This document shows positions 1 to 7,615 of a stretch of 40,946 bases of DNA, one piece after another. Position numbers and translations under genes: made by a program. Position 1 is the stretch's first letter, and the number at the start of each line of letters is the position of its first letter. Under the pieces are notes generated by a model. That model did no database searches. It had not been told where the DNA came from and worked only from the letters and a program-made list of their open reading frames with translations. This DNA is from Bryobacterales bacterium (GTDB lineage: Bacteria > Acidobacteriota > Terriglobia > Bryobacterales > Bryobacteraceae), in NCBI GenBank assembly GCA_016789785.1, contig JAEUQE010000053.1:1-40946 (forward strand). Direction: 5' to 3'.

Positions 1-525
1 CGCGGCAAGCATGGCGTTGGGGTACTTGCGGGCGGTCTCGTCGCGGAACTCGACCCCAACCAGCTTAAGGGACTTCACACGCTCCGCTTCGTCAATCGGA
101 ATGCGGCGCTTCACCCAGAGAAATCCGCTGTTGCTGGCGATGGCGGCGTCAATGTTCTTTTGAAGCTGCTTCGCATCCACGTCGAGCACACGCGACAGTA
201 CCTCCACCACCACCGGAATGTTGCGGAGCAGCAACGGATTGACGTGGACGCTCTTCACCGGAAGGCTCATCGCGAGCGGATGGCCTTCGCGATCGAAGAT
301 GATGCCGCGAGGCGCGGGGATCTCGATGATGCGTTGCTGTTGGGAGGCGGCGATGCGAACGTAGTCTTCGTGGGCGACGATCTGAAGATAGAACAGGCGT
401 CCGAGGAGGATAAGCGCCCATAGCAGGGCGAAGCGGGCGAGGTTGCGAAGCCGTTTCGCAGCGCCCTCGTGAATCCGGGGCTCAAGTGGCCCCCCATGGA
501 GTCGATTGCCTGGGATGCTGGGCAT
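1..525 (-). CDS. ftsI: Penicillin-binding protein, FtsI/PBP3 family (partial, N-terminal part only)
   Basis: This is the N-terminal 175 residues of a class B penicillin-binding protein, the transpeptidase that makes septal peptidoglycan. The gene runs off the left edge, so the catalytic domain is not in the window. The ATG at 525 opens a short cytoplasmic stretch, then a membrane anchor at about residues 31-51 and the start of the PBP dimerisation domain with RGIIFDREGHPLA (residues 73-85), the family's typical entry motif. The start codon overlaps an unrelated stop, and the gene begins 60 bases after ftsL. Order and strand (mraZ-rsmH-ftsL-ftsI) are the classic dcw order, which supports FtsI over other class B PBPs. 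No frameshift is seen. The weak point is the exact start, because no strong ribosome site precedes the ATG. Confidence 0.88.
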   Translation of the reverse strand, partial: MPSIPGNRLHGGPLEPRIHEGAAKRLRNLARFALLWALILLGRLFYLQIVAHEDYVRIAASQQQRIIEIPAPRGIIFDREGHPLAMSLPVKSVHVNPLLLRNIPVVVEVLSRVLDVDAKQLQKNIDAAIASNSGFLWVKRRIPIDEAERVKSLKLVGVEFRDETARKYPNAMLAA

Positions 526-585
526 CAGTCCGTTCCTTGGCTCATCAGCGGGCCGGTGGGGGGGCCGGTCCGCAAGATCCGTTGG

Positions 586-1098
586 CTACTGCTTTTCCGC
601 GGACTCGGCACGCTGGTGCATGGCCATCGCGGACTTCTGTTCCAGGTGTACGACGCTATTGGGCGCCGGGTCGATGAGATGCTGGTCCGCTGCGAGTTCC
701 GCCAGACGCTCGGGACTGACCAGACGCGCTTCTTCGATCTCCAGCGAGGCTTTCTGCAGCAGCAGTTGATCCTTTTGTTTGCGAAGCTCCTCAATCTGGT
801 AGCCGGCCATCATGCGGTATCCGCTCGGCAATAACAAGCCGATGAGAAGGACCGCGCCCGTGGTCGCGCCGGCAATGGTTTTCCAGCAAGCGCTGGGCAC
901 GCGCGGATCCGCTTCGCGAATCACGCTGGTGTTGTCGATCGCTTTGACGAAGAAGTGCACATCGTCGTTGGGAAACGCACGCAGCCGGTAGTCTACTGCC
1001 TTTTGAGAACGCCGCTCGGCATAGGCTTCGGCGGCAGTGGCTTCAAAGACACCCCTCCCCACCAGGCGGTCAACCAAAGTTGCTACCAGAGTTGCCAT
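586..1098 (-). CDS. ftsL: Cell division protein FtsL-like
   Basis: The protein has 170 residues: a long soluble N-terminal part (about 1-70), one transmembrane segment at about 73-91, then a charged, leucine-rich coiled coil (about 100-130) with a short tail. That topology and the position between rsmH and ftsI identify it as FtsL, the bitopic protein that joins FtsB/FtsQ and helps activate FtsWI at the septum. Sequence identity across FtsL proteins is low, so the call rests mainly on topology and synteny. The cytoplasmic part is longer than in E. coli FtsL (121 residues in total). The ATG at 1098 is preceded by AAAGGAAG at good spacing and lies 15 bases after the rsmH stop, so the two genes are almost certainly co-transcribed. 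Confidence 0.85.
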   Translation of the reverse strand: MATLVATLVDRLVGRGVFEATAAEAYAERRSQKAVDYRLRAFPNDDVHFFVKAIDNTSVIREADPRVPSACWKTIAGATTGAVLLIGLLLPSGYRMMAGYQIEELRKQKDQLLLQKASLEIEEARLVSPERLAELAADQHLIDPAPNSVVHLEQKSAMAMHQRAESAEKQ

Positions 1099-1113
1099 AA
1101 CTTCCTTTCTCCC

Positions 1114-1974
1114 TCAAGTCCGCTCCGCGGCCCGAAGCATGGCGCTACGGGAAGCGGGGTTGTCACGTACTTCCTGCTCCGCCGGCCTGACAACATGCTT
1201 TGTCAGGATCCGCAGCGTGGCCTGTTTTGCCAGCTCGCGGAATTTCAACTTGACCTTGCGATCCTCCAGGCTCATGAACGTGAGGATAACTATCCTCCCT
1301 CCCGTTTTCACCAGCTTGGGCAGCAGATCAAGAAACGCATCCAACTCCTCCATCTCGCGATTCACTGCGATGCGAAGAGCCATGAAAGTCTGGGTCGCCG
1401 GATGCAGCCTTCCCGTTCTCGGCACGGCCTTTTCGACCAATCCAGCAAGCTGGAGCGTGGACCGAATCGGCCGCGCCTGAACGATTGCTCTGGCTATTCT
1501 CCGTGCCCTCCTTTCTTCTCCAAAACCGAAGATCAGGTCGGCCAGTTCTTTCTCGGCCGCGTAATTCAGAATTTCGAATGCGGATGTCTCCTGGGTGCGA
1601 TCCATTCGCATGTCCACAGGACCATCCGCTTGAAGAGAGAACCCGCGAGCCCCCTCGGTTAGTTGATAACGGCTTACTCCCAGGTCGGCGAGCAAACCAT
1701 CCACACGCTCGACACGAGCAACCGACAACGCTTGATCCACGCGCGAAAATGGGCCATGATGAAACCGGATGCGATCTGCCCATTCCGCCGTGTTCCTTTT
1801 TGCCAACTCCAACGACTCGGCGTCACGATCGTTGGCCACCACGAAACCCGTGGTCAGCCTGCTTGCGATCTGACCCGTATGTCCCCCGAGCCCGGCGGTT
1901 GCGTCCAGGTAGATCCCCTCCGGACGCAACGCCAAATGCTCCAACACTTCCCGACTGAGCACCGGCACGTGCAT
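1114..1974 (-). CDS. rsmH: 16S rRNA (cytosine(1402)-N4)-methyltransferase RsmH (MraW)
   Basis: RsmH methylates N4 of C1402 in 16S rRNA using S-adenosylmethionine. The 286-residue product opens with the conserved MHVPVLSREVLEHL, followed by the SAM-binding loop LDATAGLGGHT (residues 23-33). Further family blocks are DLGVSRYQL, GFSLQADGPVDMRMD, the QTFMALRIAVNREM helix and the C-terminal SLEDRKVK and DNPASRSAMLR motifs. The motif usually read as SFHSLEDR is TFMSLEDR here, a small change. Length is slightly below the usual 300-315 residues. It starts 9 bases after the mraZ stop and is followed closely by ftsL, fitting the dcw operon. Confidence 0.96.
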   Translation of the reverse strand: MHVPVLSREVLEHLALRPEGIYLDATAGLGGHTGQIASRLTTGFVVANDRDAESLELAKRNTAEWADRIRFHHGPFSRVDQALSVARVERVDGLLADLGVSRYQLTEGARGFSLQADGPVDMRMDRTQETSAFEILNYAAEKELADLIFGFGEERRARRIARAIVQARPIRSTLQLAGLVEKAVPRTGRLHPATQTFMALRIAVNREMEELDAFLDLLPKLVKTGGRIVILTFMSLEDRKVKLKFRELAKQATLRILTKHVVRPAEQEVRDNPASRSAMLRAAERT

Positions 1975-1983
1975 ACTTCGCCG

Positions 1984-2469
1984 CTAGGTCAACCCAATCG
2001 ATTCCAGGTACTCGACCTTCTCCTGCAAACCCTCCAGAGCCTGACGCTTCCGCTCCTCGTAGGTCGGCTCCGAATAGAACGTGATCACGCCCGGCGCCGT
2101 GCTCTCCAGATAGACCTTTGCATTGTTGATCTGCAACTTGTCCCTAACCTCGGCGGGGATCAGCGTGCGGCCGGATTCGTCCGGCTCGGCATCGGCGCCC
2201 ATCGCGTTGGCCAGAAAAAGTATCTGGTTAGCCGCCTTCTTCTTCTCGGGCGGCACGTCGGCGATCACTTTTTTGTTCTCGTTCCACGCTTTCGTGGTAT
2301 AAAATTTGCCAGTGACCATATCGATGGTGGTGCAGAACACGCGTTTCTCACTGAGTGCTTTGAGGTAATTCAACATGTCCGCAGGCAGCTTCAGACGGCC
2401 CTTGTCATCGATCTTGACGGAGTATATTCCGCGCGGGGGATCGACTTGAGGTACGCTGAGCTGGTCCAT
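1984..2469 (-). CDS. mraZ: Transcriptional regulator MraZ
   Basis: MraZ is a ring-forming DNA-binding protein that represses or tunes its own dcw operon in several bacteria. The product has 161 residues with two AbrB-like halves: DDKGRLKLP (residues 21-29) and DESGRTLIP (97-105), each the DxxGR-IP loop that contacts DNA. The N-terminus is about 12 residues longer than in E. coli MraZ, and the C-terminus ends in a charged helix. The only in-frame start consistent with the family is the ATG at 2469. It has no clear ribosome-binding site and lies inside the last of four TGGAC/TGGCC repeats, so MraZ binding could interfere with translation as well as transcription initiation. It is the first gene of the operon. 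Confidence 0.95.
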   Translation of the reverse strand: MDQLSVPQVDPPRGIYSVKIDDKGRLKLPADMLNYLKALSEKRVFCTTIDMVTGKFYTTKAWNENKKVIADVPPEKKKAANQILFLANAMGADAEPDESGRTLIPAEVRDKLQINNAKVYLESTAPGVITFYSEPTYEERKRQALEGLQEKVEYLESIGLT

Positions 2470-2498
2470 TCTAGTCCACTACGGTCCAAACTTGGCCA
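2464..2498 (-). promoter_or_regulatory. Putative MraZ operator: four boxes at 10-base period
   Basis: Reading toward mraZ, the strand shows TGGCC-AAGTT-TGGAC-CGTAG-TGGAC-TAGAA-TGGAC: four 5-base boxes separated by exactly 5 bases. Box starts are at 2498, 2488, 2478 and 2468. Known MraZ operators are tandem TGGG(N) boxes with 5-base spacers, so the spacing matches exactly and the core differs slightly (TGGAC for TGGGN). The last box overlaps the mraZ start codon. The link to MraZ is inference from position and geometry. Confidence 0.75.
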
Positions 2499-2502
2499 CT
2501 GA

Positions 2503-2539
2503 GCGATTTTGGCATACCTTTCTGCATTGCTGCAAGTCC
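2503..2539 (-). promoter_or_regulatory. Candidate mraZ (dcw) promoter
   Basis: On the minus strand TTGCAG (about 2533-2528) and CAAAAT (about 2509-2504) are spaced 18 bases apart, giving a plausible sigma-70 promoter with four of six -10 matches. Transcription would start near 2498, at the first MraZ box. A repressor bound to the boxes would sit on the initially transcribed region. This is a visual call with weak hexamers. Confidence 0.35.
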
Positions 2540-2550
2540 TTTTTTCTGTG

Positions 2551-2652
2551 CAGCTTCCGTTCGCTTTCTATTTCATTGCTGGAAGCTGACAAATCTACTT
2601 CTTGTGGTCATAGAAGGAGATATACTCAATCTTGAGGCGAATAGAAAGCGAA
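2551..2652. repeat. Nested inverted repeats in the mraZ-ydcF intergenic region
   Basis: A perfect 13-base inverted repeat has arms at 2560-2572 (TTCGCTTTCTATT) and 2640-2652 (its reverse complement), 67 bases apart. A second, shorter repeat, CAGCTTCC at 2551-2558 and GGAAGCTG at 2581-2588, forms an 8-base stem whose loop contains the left arm of the long repeat. The two structures exclude each other if formed in RNA. The function is unknown. The rest of 2499-2829 shows no gene. Confidence 0.6.
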
Positions 2653-2829
2653 TCACCCCAGAGGAGTCCGAGGGCTAGCCAAACTGGGTAATGAGCGGTC
2701 GTGGTGGCCCGAAGTGGACTTAGATCTCACGTAGCTTCCGGAACCCTCCGCAGACCAATCCGGACCACATCCCTCACACCGCCAGACCCGCCACGCTGGT
2801 ATTCTAGAAACACAAGGTTTCCCGAACTT

Positions 2830-3420
2830 ATGAGACGCGGGGTATGGATTCTCCTCGTCCTGGCCATGGCTGTCTCCGGTGCGGCGCTGTGGCAGTTGAC
2901 GGGCAAGATCGTCCAGGAATCGTCGATCGACGAAGCCCGGCCGACGGATGCAATCATTGTCTACGGTGCCGCGGAGTACCGGGGCCGCCCTTCTCCTGTC
3001 CTCAAAGCCCGACTGGATCACGCTCTCGATCTGTATCGCAGAGGCATCGCGCCTCTCATCATCACCACTGGCGGCGCTGGAGGGGATCCGTTGTATACGG
3101 AAGGCGAAGTCGGGCGCACTTATCTTGGCAAGAATGGCGTGCCGGTGGAAGCGATCATCGTGGAATCGGAAAGCGAGTCCACGGCGCAGAGTTCCATCGC
3201 GGTGTCGGAGATCATGAAGCGCATGGGTTTGCGGACCTGCGTGGTGGTGAGCGACGGCTATCACATCTACCGGGCGAAGCGGATGCTGCAGGAACGCGGC
3301 GTGACGGCCTACGGATCGCCCCGCCCGAACAAGAATGCGAACGGAGAATGGGAACAGCGCTGGCTGTGTTTTAGGCAGGCGGTTGGCTATGGTTTGTGGT
3401 CCGTCGGGATCCGCATCTGA
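2830..3420 (+). CDS. YdcF/SanA/ElyC-like protein (DUF218 family)
   Basis: A 196-residue membrane-anchored protein of the DUF218 family, whose members (SanA, ElyC, YdcF) are linked to envelope integrity and peptidoglycan or lipid-carrier metabolism. The ATG at 2830 gives MRRGVWILLVLAMAVSG, an uncleaved signal anchor. It is followed by the domain motifs DAIIVYGAAEYRGRPSPVL, ARLDHALDLYRRG, IITTGGAGG, the acidic ESESESTAQ region and VVSDGYHIYRAKRM. The frame stays open upstream to 2701, but that part is not family-like, and AAGG about 10 bases before 2830 supports the internal start. It is divergent from mraZ and convergent with the TonB receptor. The biochemical activity is not predictable from the sequence. 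Confidence 0.85.
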   Translation: MRRGVWILLVLAMAVSGAALWQLTGKIVQESSIDEARPTDAIIVYGAAEYRGRPSPVLKARLDHALDLYRRGIAPLIITTGGAGGDPLYTEGEVGRTYLGKNGVPVEAIIVESESESTAQSSIAVSEIMKRMGLRTCVVVSDGYHIYRAKRMLQERGVTAYGSPRPNKNANGEWEQRWLCFRQAVGYGLWSVGIRI

Positions 3421-3468
3421 GCCGGAAAAGAGAAACGGGGTGCGAAGCCTCCTCGGCCTCGCACCCCG
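3421..3468 (-). terminator. Rho-independent terminator of the TonB-dependent receptor gene
   Basis: The hairpin spans 3436-3468: a 10-base GC-rich stem (CGGGGTGCGA with TCGCACCCCG), a one-base mismatch, then three more pairs and a 5-base loop. On the minus strand it is followed by TTTCTCTTTTCC, a U-rich tract, so it should stop transcripts coming from 6918 to 3493. It lies between two convergent genes, and the stem may also slow plus-strand transcripts, although no T-run follows on that strand. Confidence 0.75.
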
Positions 3469-3492
3469 CTTGAGTCAGGTGATTCGTTTCGC

Positions 3493-6400
3493 TTAGAACT
3501 CCAGACGCAGACCCATCGTGATGATGCGCCAGGTGTTCTGCGGCGCGGTGGGCCGTCCAAAATTGGCGTTGCCAATCACGCCGACGACGCCACCGAAGTT
3601 CGTGCGGTTGAAGATATTGAAGCCATCCGCGCGAATCGTCAGCGTGATCGGGTTCTTGTCGTTCTCCCACAGCACGGTGCGCTTCACGATCGAGAGGTTC
3701 TCGGTGAAGACAGCCGGCTGACGGAAGTCGTCGTGGAAGAATGCCGCCGTGCCCAGTGAGAACAAAGGCGCGGCCGTATACGCTCCCGGATTGAAGAAAC
3801 GCGAGCTTGGGTTATTGGGATCGAGCGTAGTGCGATCCACGCCAGTCCGAATCGGTGTCCCGCTAAGGTTCGCCTTCGTTTGCGGGGCGAACAGCACGCC
3901 GTTGCCGAGCGGGTTGCCCGGAGTGACCGCTTGAATCAGAGCGCCCTTGCGGTAGACCTGGGCACCGGCAATCGTCCATCCGGAGACCAACCGGCTTCCA
4001 ATGAAGTTGTTGTAGTTCAACCACTTCTTACCCTTGCCGAAAGGCAGGTCGAAGGTGGATAGAATGTTCAACACGTGAGGGATGTCAAAGGGCAGGAAGC
4101 TCTTGGCATCGCGAACATTGTAGAAATCCTGCGGCGCGGCGGTACCGCCCTGTCCGAAGACCTGGCGGAAATGGCCGTAGCCCAACGACTTCGACCACGT
4201 GTAGTTGGACATGATCTGATAGCTTCCGAAGCGGCGTTCCACCTTCAGTTGCATCGCATCGTAGTACGAACGGCCGAAGCCCGCAAAAAGGCTCGACACC
4301 GAGAGGTACTGCGGGAACGGACGCAGCGATTGGGCCACGCTCAGGTTGCCCGGGAACGTCGCAAAGGGCCGCTGAATCCCCGCCGCTTGAGCGGCCGGAG
4401 AATCGACGCGCGACTGCAGCAGGGATCCACGGCTCAGCAGGCTGGTCGGCAGTGCGTTCAAATCCATGGTGGAGTTGAGGCGCGTGCCACGATTGCCCTG
4501 GTAGGCGACATCGATCAGGAAGTTCTTCCATTCATGCTGAATGTTGAAGCTCCAGTTGTAGATGCGGCCCGGCTGACCAGCGGTCGGGCCCTGATACTGC
4601 ACGCTCTGGAAGTTCACGATCGTCGGATCGATGATGGGAGGAGGACGGTAGCCGGCTTGCACCGGAATCCCATTGTCCCAATTGAGTACCGCGTTCAGAC
4701 CGTCGCTCTGCAGGTCGTTCGTCCCGGCAAAGCCCGCGCGGCAACCGCAGCCGCCGCTGGACATGCCCTGGTAGTAGATCGACCAGCCACCACGAAGAAC
4801 GGTCTTCGGCAGTATCTGATAGGCGAAACCAAGCCGGGGACCGATGTTCGAGTAATCGTTCGGATAGAACCGCTTCACGCCGGTTCGCCCGGGACCCACG
4901 CCCGAGAACACCAGCGCGCCAGGCAGTCCGCCCGCACCAGGATTCGGAACCTTGATGTCGACGTGCGAATAGCCGTTGCCGCCCGGCACATGCCAGCCGA
5001 TCGGCACCTCATAGCGCAGGCCGAGGTTCAACGTCAGCTTGGAGTTGATACGCCAGTTGTCCTGGAAGTACACGGCCGTATCGTAGTAGTAAGTGGTGTC
5101 GAACAGGACCGGGGGAACCACGTTGGAGGCGACGTCCACTTGCCCAAGCAGCAGGCTCGCGAACTCATGGCCGGTCGAGGTAAGCGCCGTCGGCAAAGCG
5201 GTCTGCGCGCGGTTGAAAACGTAACGGCCGTTCGTACCCGCCAGATCCTCGCCGCGAGTGCTGAAGCGCCGCCAGTTGAAGCCGAATTTGAATTCGTGCT
5301 TACCTGTCAGCCAGGTGTAGCCCTGGCTTAGCCACCATTGACGGTTGAACTGCGCGCCGTTGGCTACCTTGCCGTCCTGCACGCCGTAGGGCGAAAGACC
5401 GGCCGGACCGTTGAACTGCACGCGAGGCGTTGCGTCGGAATCACCTGAGAGATTGAACCCGAGGCGGCTGCCAGCACCCTGCTGGAACGGGTTCGTCCAG
5501 GTCTGACGGGTGATGGAGAAACCGTAGGTCGTGTGCATGAACAGGTTGGTCTTGAGGTTGTAGTCGTGGTTAATGCGGTGGTTGTAGGGTTTCTGATTGT
5601 TGTTCAGACCCGTGCCCAGCGCGCCGGGGAAATTCTGGAGATCGGTCTGCGCCTGCACTTCGTTCGAGAAGAAGTACGAAACGCGGTGCGTCGGCGTGAA
5701 GGCGTGGTCGAACTTCAGGCTCCAGATGGTACGTTCGAACGGGCTCTCGTTCACGAAGTCGTAGTTCTGGGCCAGCGTCGCGCGAGTGGGATCCGGAATC
5801 AGTGGAATCAGATTGCGCGAGTTGCGGCTAAAGCGCGACGTCGGAATCGTGTTGTTGGCGAATGGTTGGCGCACGTTGCCCGCCGTGGTCGCCGGATCGT
5901 AGATCACGGGCACACCAGCCTGCGAGAAGTTGCCCTGCTTCATTGCCGCGGTCGGCACCGTCGAGACGGGGAAGCCGATGGTCGCCGGACGCAAATCCTT
6001 GGTGTAGGTGAAGTACCAGAAGGTCTTGTTGCGGCCATCGTAAACCTTGGGAACGTAGATCGGGCCGCCAGCCGAGCCCCCGGTTTCATTGAACCGTTCC
6101 TTCGGGCGGAAGTTCGCCGCCGGATTCGGATTGGCGTTGCGAGCCCACTGATTGGCGTTCCAGATGTCGCGGCGCATGTTGTGGAAAGCCGCGCCGTGAA
6201 ACCAGTTCCCACCACTTCTGGGAACGTAGATTTCGATGCCTCCGCCAACACGGCCATACTCGGCCGAGTAGTTCGACGAGAGCATCTTGAATTCGGAGAA
6301 CATCTCCGCCGACGGGAAGTTGAACACCGCGCTCGACTCCACGTTCAGCGCCGAGGCGCCATCAATCAGCACTTCCTGTGCGCGTCCACCGGAACCAGAC

Positions 6401-6918
6401 ACGCTCTGCTCACCAGCCGCATTGGTAACGCCGGGAAGATAACTCACAAACGCGCGAGGGTTGCGGATGCCACCTGCGAATAGGGGCAGGTTGTCCATCA
6501 TCTTCACAGAGATATTGCTGCCGCGCTCAGCAGTGGAGGTTTCGAGCAGCGGCGCATCCGCCGTGACTTCCACCGTCTGCTGGACGTCGCCGACTTCCAT
6601 CGCGAAGTTGACGTCCAGACGTTGGGCAATACGAATCTCGAGGTTGCTTCGGGAAACTTTCTTGAAACCCGCTTTCTCAATCGTGACCGAATATACACCG
6701 GTCGGGAGCACCGTGAAAACGTAGAGACCCGCTTCCGAAGACACGGTCTTGATTTCGGTGCCAGTTGCCTGGTTTTTGGCAGTCATGGACGCGCCGGGAA
6801 TTGCCGCGCCATTAGGGTCGGTAATGAGGCCAGCCATGGATCCCGTAGAGACCTGGGCCAAACTCATCGCCGCGAACAGAAACAAGAATGAGACAACCAA
6901 CGAGGTCCTCTTGATCAT
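3493..6918 (-). CDS. Oar-like TonB-dependent outer-membrane receptor with N-terminal carboxypeptidase-regulatory domain
   Basis: A 1141-residue outer-membrane protein. The ATG at 6918 opens a clear signal peptide (MIKRTSLVVSFLFLFAAMSLAQ). The frame is also open 12 residues further upstream, but the signal peptide and the purine-rich AAAGGTGG before 6918 favour this start. A carboxypeptidase-regulatory-like (Ig-fold) domain follows, with the typical GLITDPNGAAIPGA and GLYVFTVLPTGVYSVTIEKAGF. Then come a plug domain (EVLIDGASALNVESSAVF, NYSAEYGRVGGG) and a long beta-barrel ending in GLRLEF, the aromatic C-terminus expected for outer-membrane insertion. This architecture is greatly expanded in Acidobacteriota. 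The substrate is unknown; large oligosaccharides or peptides are guesses from the family. It is alone in its transcription unit and ends at a strong terminator. Confidence 0.9.
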   Translation of the reverse strand: MIKRTSLVVSFLFLFAAMSLAQVSTGSMAGLITDPNGAAIPGASMTAKNQATGTEIKTVSSEAGLYVFTVLPTGVYSVTIEKAGFKKVSRSNLEIRIAQRLDVNFAMEVGDVQQTVEVTADAPLLETSTAERGSNISVKMMDNLPLFAGGIRNPRAFVSYLPGVTNAAGEQSVSGSGGRAQEVLIDGASALNVESSAVFNFPSAEMFSEFKMLSSNYSAEYGRVGGGIEIYVPRSGGNWFHGAAFHNMRRDIWNANQWARNANPNPAANFRPKERFNETGGSAGGPIYVPKVYDGRNKTFWYFTYTKDLRPATIGFPVSTVPTAAMKQGNFSQAGVPVIYDPATTAGNVRQPFANNTIPTSRFSRNSRNLIPLIPDPTRATLAQNYDFVNESPFERTIWSLKFDHAFTPTHRVSYFFSNEVQAQTDLQNFPGALGTGLNNNQKPYNHRINHDYNLKTNLFMHTTYGFSITRQTWTNPFQQGAGSRLGFNLSGDSDATPRVQFNGPAGLSPYGVQDGKVANGAQFNRQWWLSQGYTWLTGKHEFKFGFNWRRFSTRGEDLAGTNGRYVFNRAQTALPTALTSTGHEFASLLLGQVDVASNVVPPVLFDTTYYYDTAVYFQDNWRINSKLTLNLGLRYEVPIGWHVPGGNGYSHVDIKVPNPGAGGLPGALVFSGVGPGRTGVKRFYPNDYSNIGPRLGFAYQILPKTVLRGGWSIYYQGMSSGGCGCRAGFAGTNDLQSDGLNAVLNWDNGIPVQAGYRPPPIIDPTIVNFQSVQYQGPTAGQPGRIYNWSFNIQHEWKNFLIDVAYQGNRGTRLNSTMDLNALPTSLLSRGSLLQSRVDSPAAQAAGIQRPFATFPGNLSVAQSLRPFPQYLSVSSLFAGFGRSYYDAMQLKVERRFGSYQIMSNYTWSKSLGYGHFRQVFGQGGTAAPQDFYNVRDAKSFLPFDIPHVLNILSTFDLPFGKGKKWLNYNNFIGSRLVSGWTIAGAQVYRKGALIQAVTPGNPLGNGVLFAPQTKANLSGTPIRTGVDRTTLDPNNPSSRFFNPGAYTAAPLFSLGTAAFFHDDFRQPAVFTENLSIVKRTVLWENDKNPITLTIRADGFNIFNRTNFGGVVGVIGNANFGRPTAPQNTWRIITMGLRLEF

Positions 6919-7033
6919 TCTCTTGAGTCCACCTTTCGCAGAGACTTGAAGCATCCCCGGTCTCAGGACCGGGACGGAATGCCACCATCATAGTTGGCGG
7001 CAGAATTTCATACAACGGTAACCAGCTATTTTA

Positions 7034-7050
7034 TTTCACAAACCGTGAAA
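7034..7050. promoter_or_regulatory. Inverted repeat between receptor and fur-family gene, possible operator
   Basis: TTTCAC-AAACC-GTGAAA is a perfect 6-base inverted repeat with a 5-base centre, in the 205-base divergent region. On the minus strand it lies just upstream of TAAAAT, a possible -10 of the receptor gene. It does not resemble a Fur box. The binding protein is unknown. Confidence 0.35.
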
Positions 7051-7086
7051 ATTCACCCCTCAGGCCAATTCAGGGAACGAGAACGC

Positions 7087-7115
7087 TTGACAGACGATAA
7101 CAATTATCGTCCAAT
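7087..7115 (+). promoter_or_regulatory. Promoter of the peroxide-stress operon with embedded Fur/PerR box
   Basis: TTGACA (7087-7092, perfect -35) and TCCAAT (7110-7115, four of six for -10) are 17 bases apart. The spacer is filled by an inverted repeat (7094-7110), ACGATAA-CAA-TTATCGT. Its inner 15 bases, CGATAACAATTATCG, match the Fur/PerR consensus TGATAATNATTATCA at 11 of the 14 defined positions. A protein bound here would cover the whole RNA polymerase contact region. The next gene encodes a Fur-family protein, so autoregulation is the natural reading. Confidence 0.8.
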
Positions 7116-7123
7116 AGAAGTTC

Positions 7124-7573
7124 ATGGTTCCCGAAGCGCTCCTCCACCATCGCATGTCCCAGTTTCGTGAACGCTTTCAGCAACTTGGCTTGGCGTATAC
7201 CCATCAGCGGATGATCATCTATCGCGCCCTCGCCTCCAGCGACGCACACCCAACCCCGGAAGCGATCTACGAGCAAGTCCGGCGCGAAATCCCAGCCATC
7301 AGCCTCGGAACTGTGTACAAGAACATCAAGGTCTTCACCGAAGCCGGCCTGCTCCGCGAGGTCAACATCCTCCACGATTCCTTACGCCTTGACGCGAACC
7401 TCGGGAATCATCATCATTTGGTGTGTACCCGCTGCAAGGCGGTCATCGACATTCCGGAAGAAAAACTTGAGCCCGTCCAGCTTCGTGGTGACCTGCCCGA
7501 TGGTTTCGTTCCCGGCCGGTTCACGGTCGAGATTCTCGGCATCTGCGCCACCTGCGCGCGGCAATCCGGTTAA
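7124..7573 (+). CDS. perR: Fur-family transcriptional regulator, PerR-like
   Basis: A 149-residue Fur-family metalloregulator. An N-terminal winged helix (THQRMIIYRALASSDAHPTPEAIYEQV) includes the recognition-helix block ISLGTVYKNIKVF (residues 59-71). The dimerisation domain carries the metal ligands NHHHLVC (His 96-98), and two CxxC pairs (C101/C104 and C141/C144) form the structural zinc site. Proteins with both CxxC pairs and a rubrerythrin target gene are usually peroxide sensors (PerR) rather than iron-sensing Fur; this is inferred from context. The start could also be the ATG at 7154. With the promoter at 7087-7115, the ATG at 7124 would give an almost leaderless mRNA, and neither start has a strong ribosome site. 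The downstream rubrerythrin gene is co-directional. Confidence 0.85.
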   Translation: MVPEALLHHRMSQFRERFQQLGLAYTHQRMIIYRALASSDAHPTPEAIYEQVRREIPAISLGTVYKNIKVFTEAGLLREVNILHDSLRLDANLGNHHHLVCTRCKAVIDIPEEKLEPVQLRGDLPDGFVPGRFTVEILGICATCARQSG

Positions 7574-7615
7574 GTGAGTTGTAATTACGTTTCTACCGTC
7601 AACAAGGAGACATTC

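Noticed and set aside
4075..5331. Long plus-strand open frame opposite the Oar-like receptor gene (similar ones opposite glgP at 14121-15245 and uvrA at 30783-32243)
   Set aside because: The translations are Arg/His/Ala/Val-rich without any family motif, and they mirror the codon-position GC bias of clearly real genes on the other strand.
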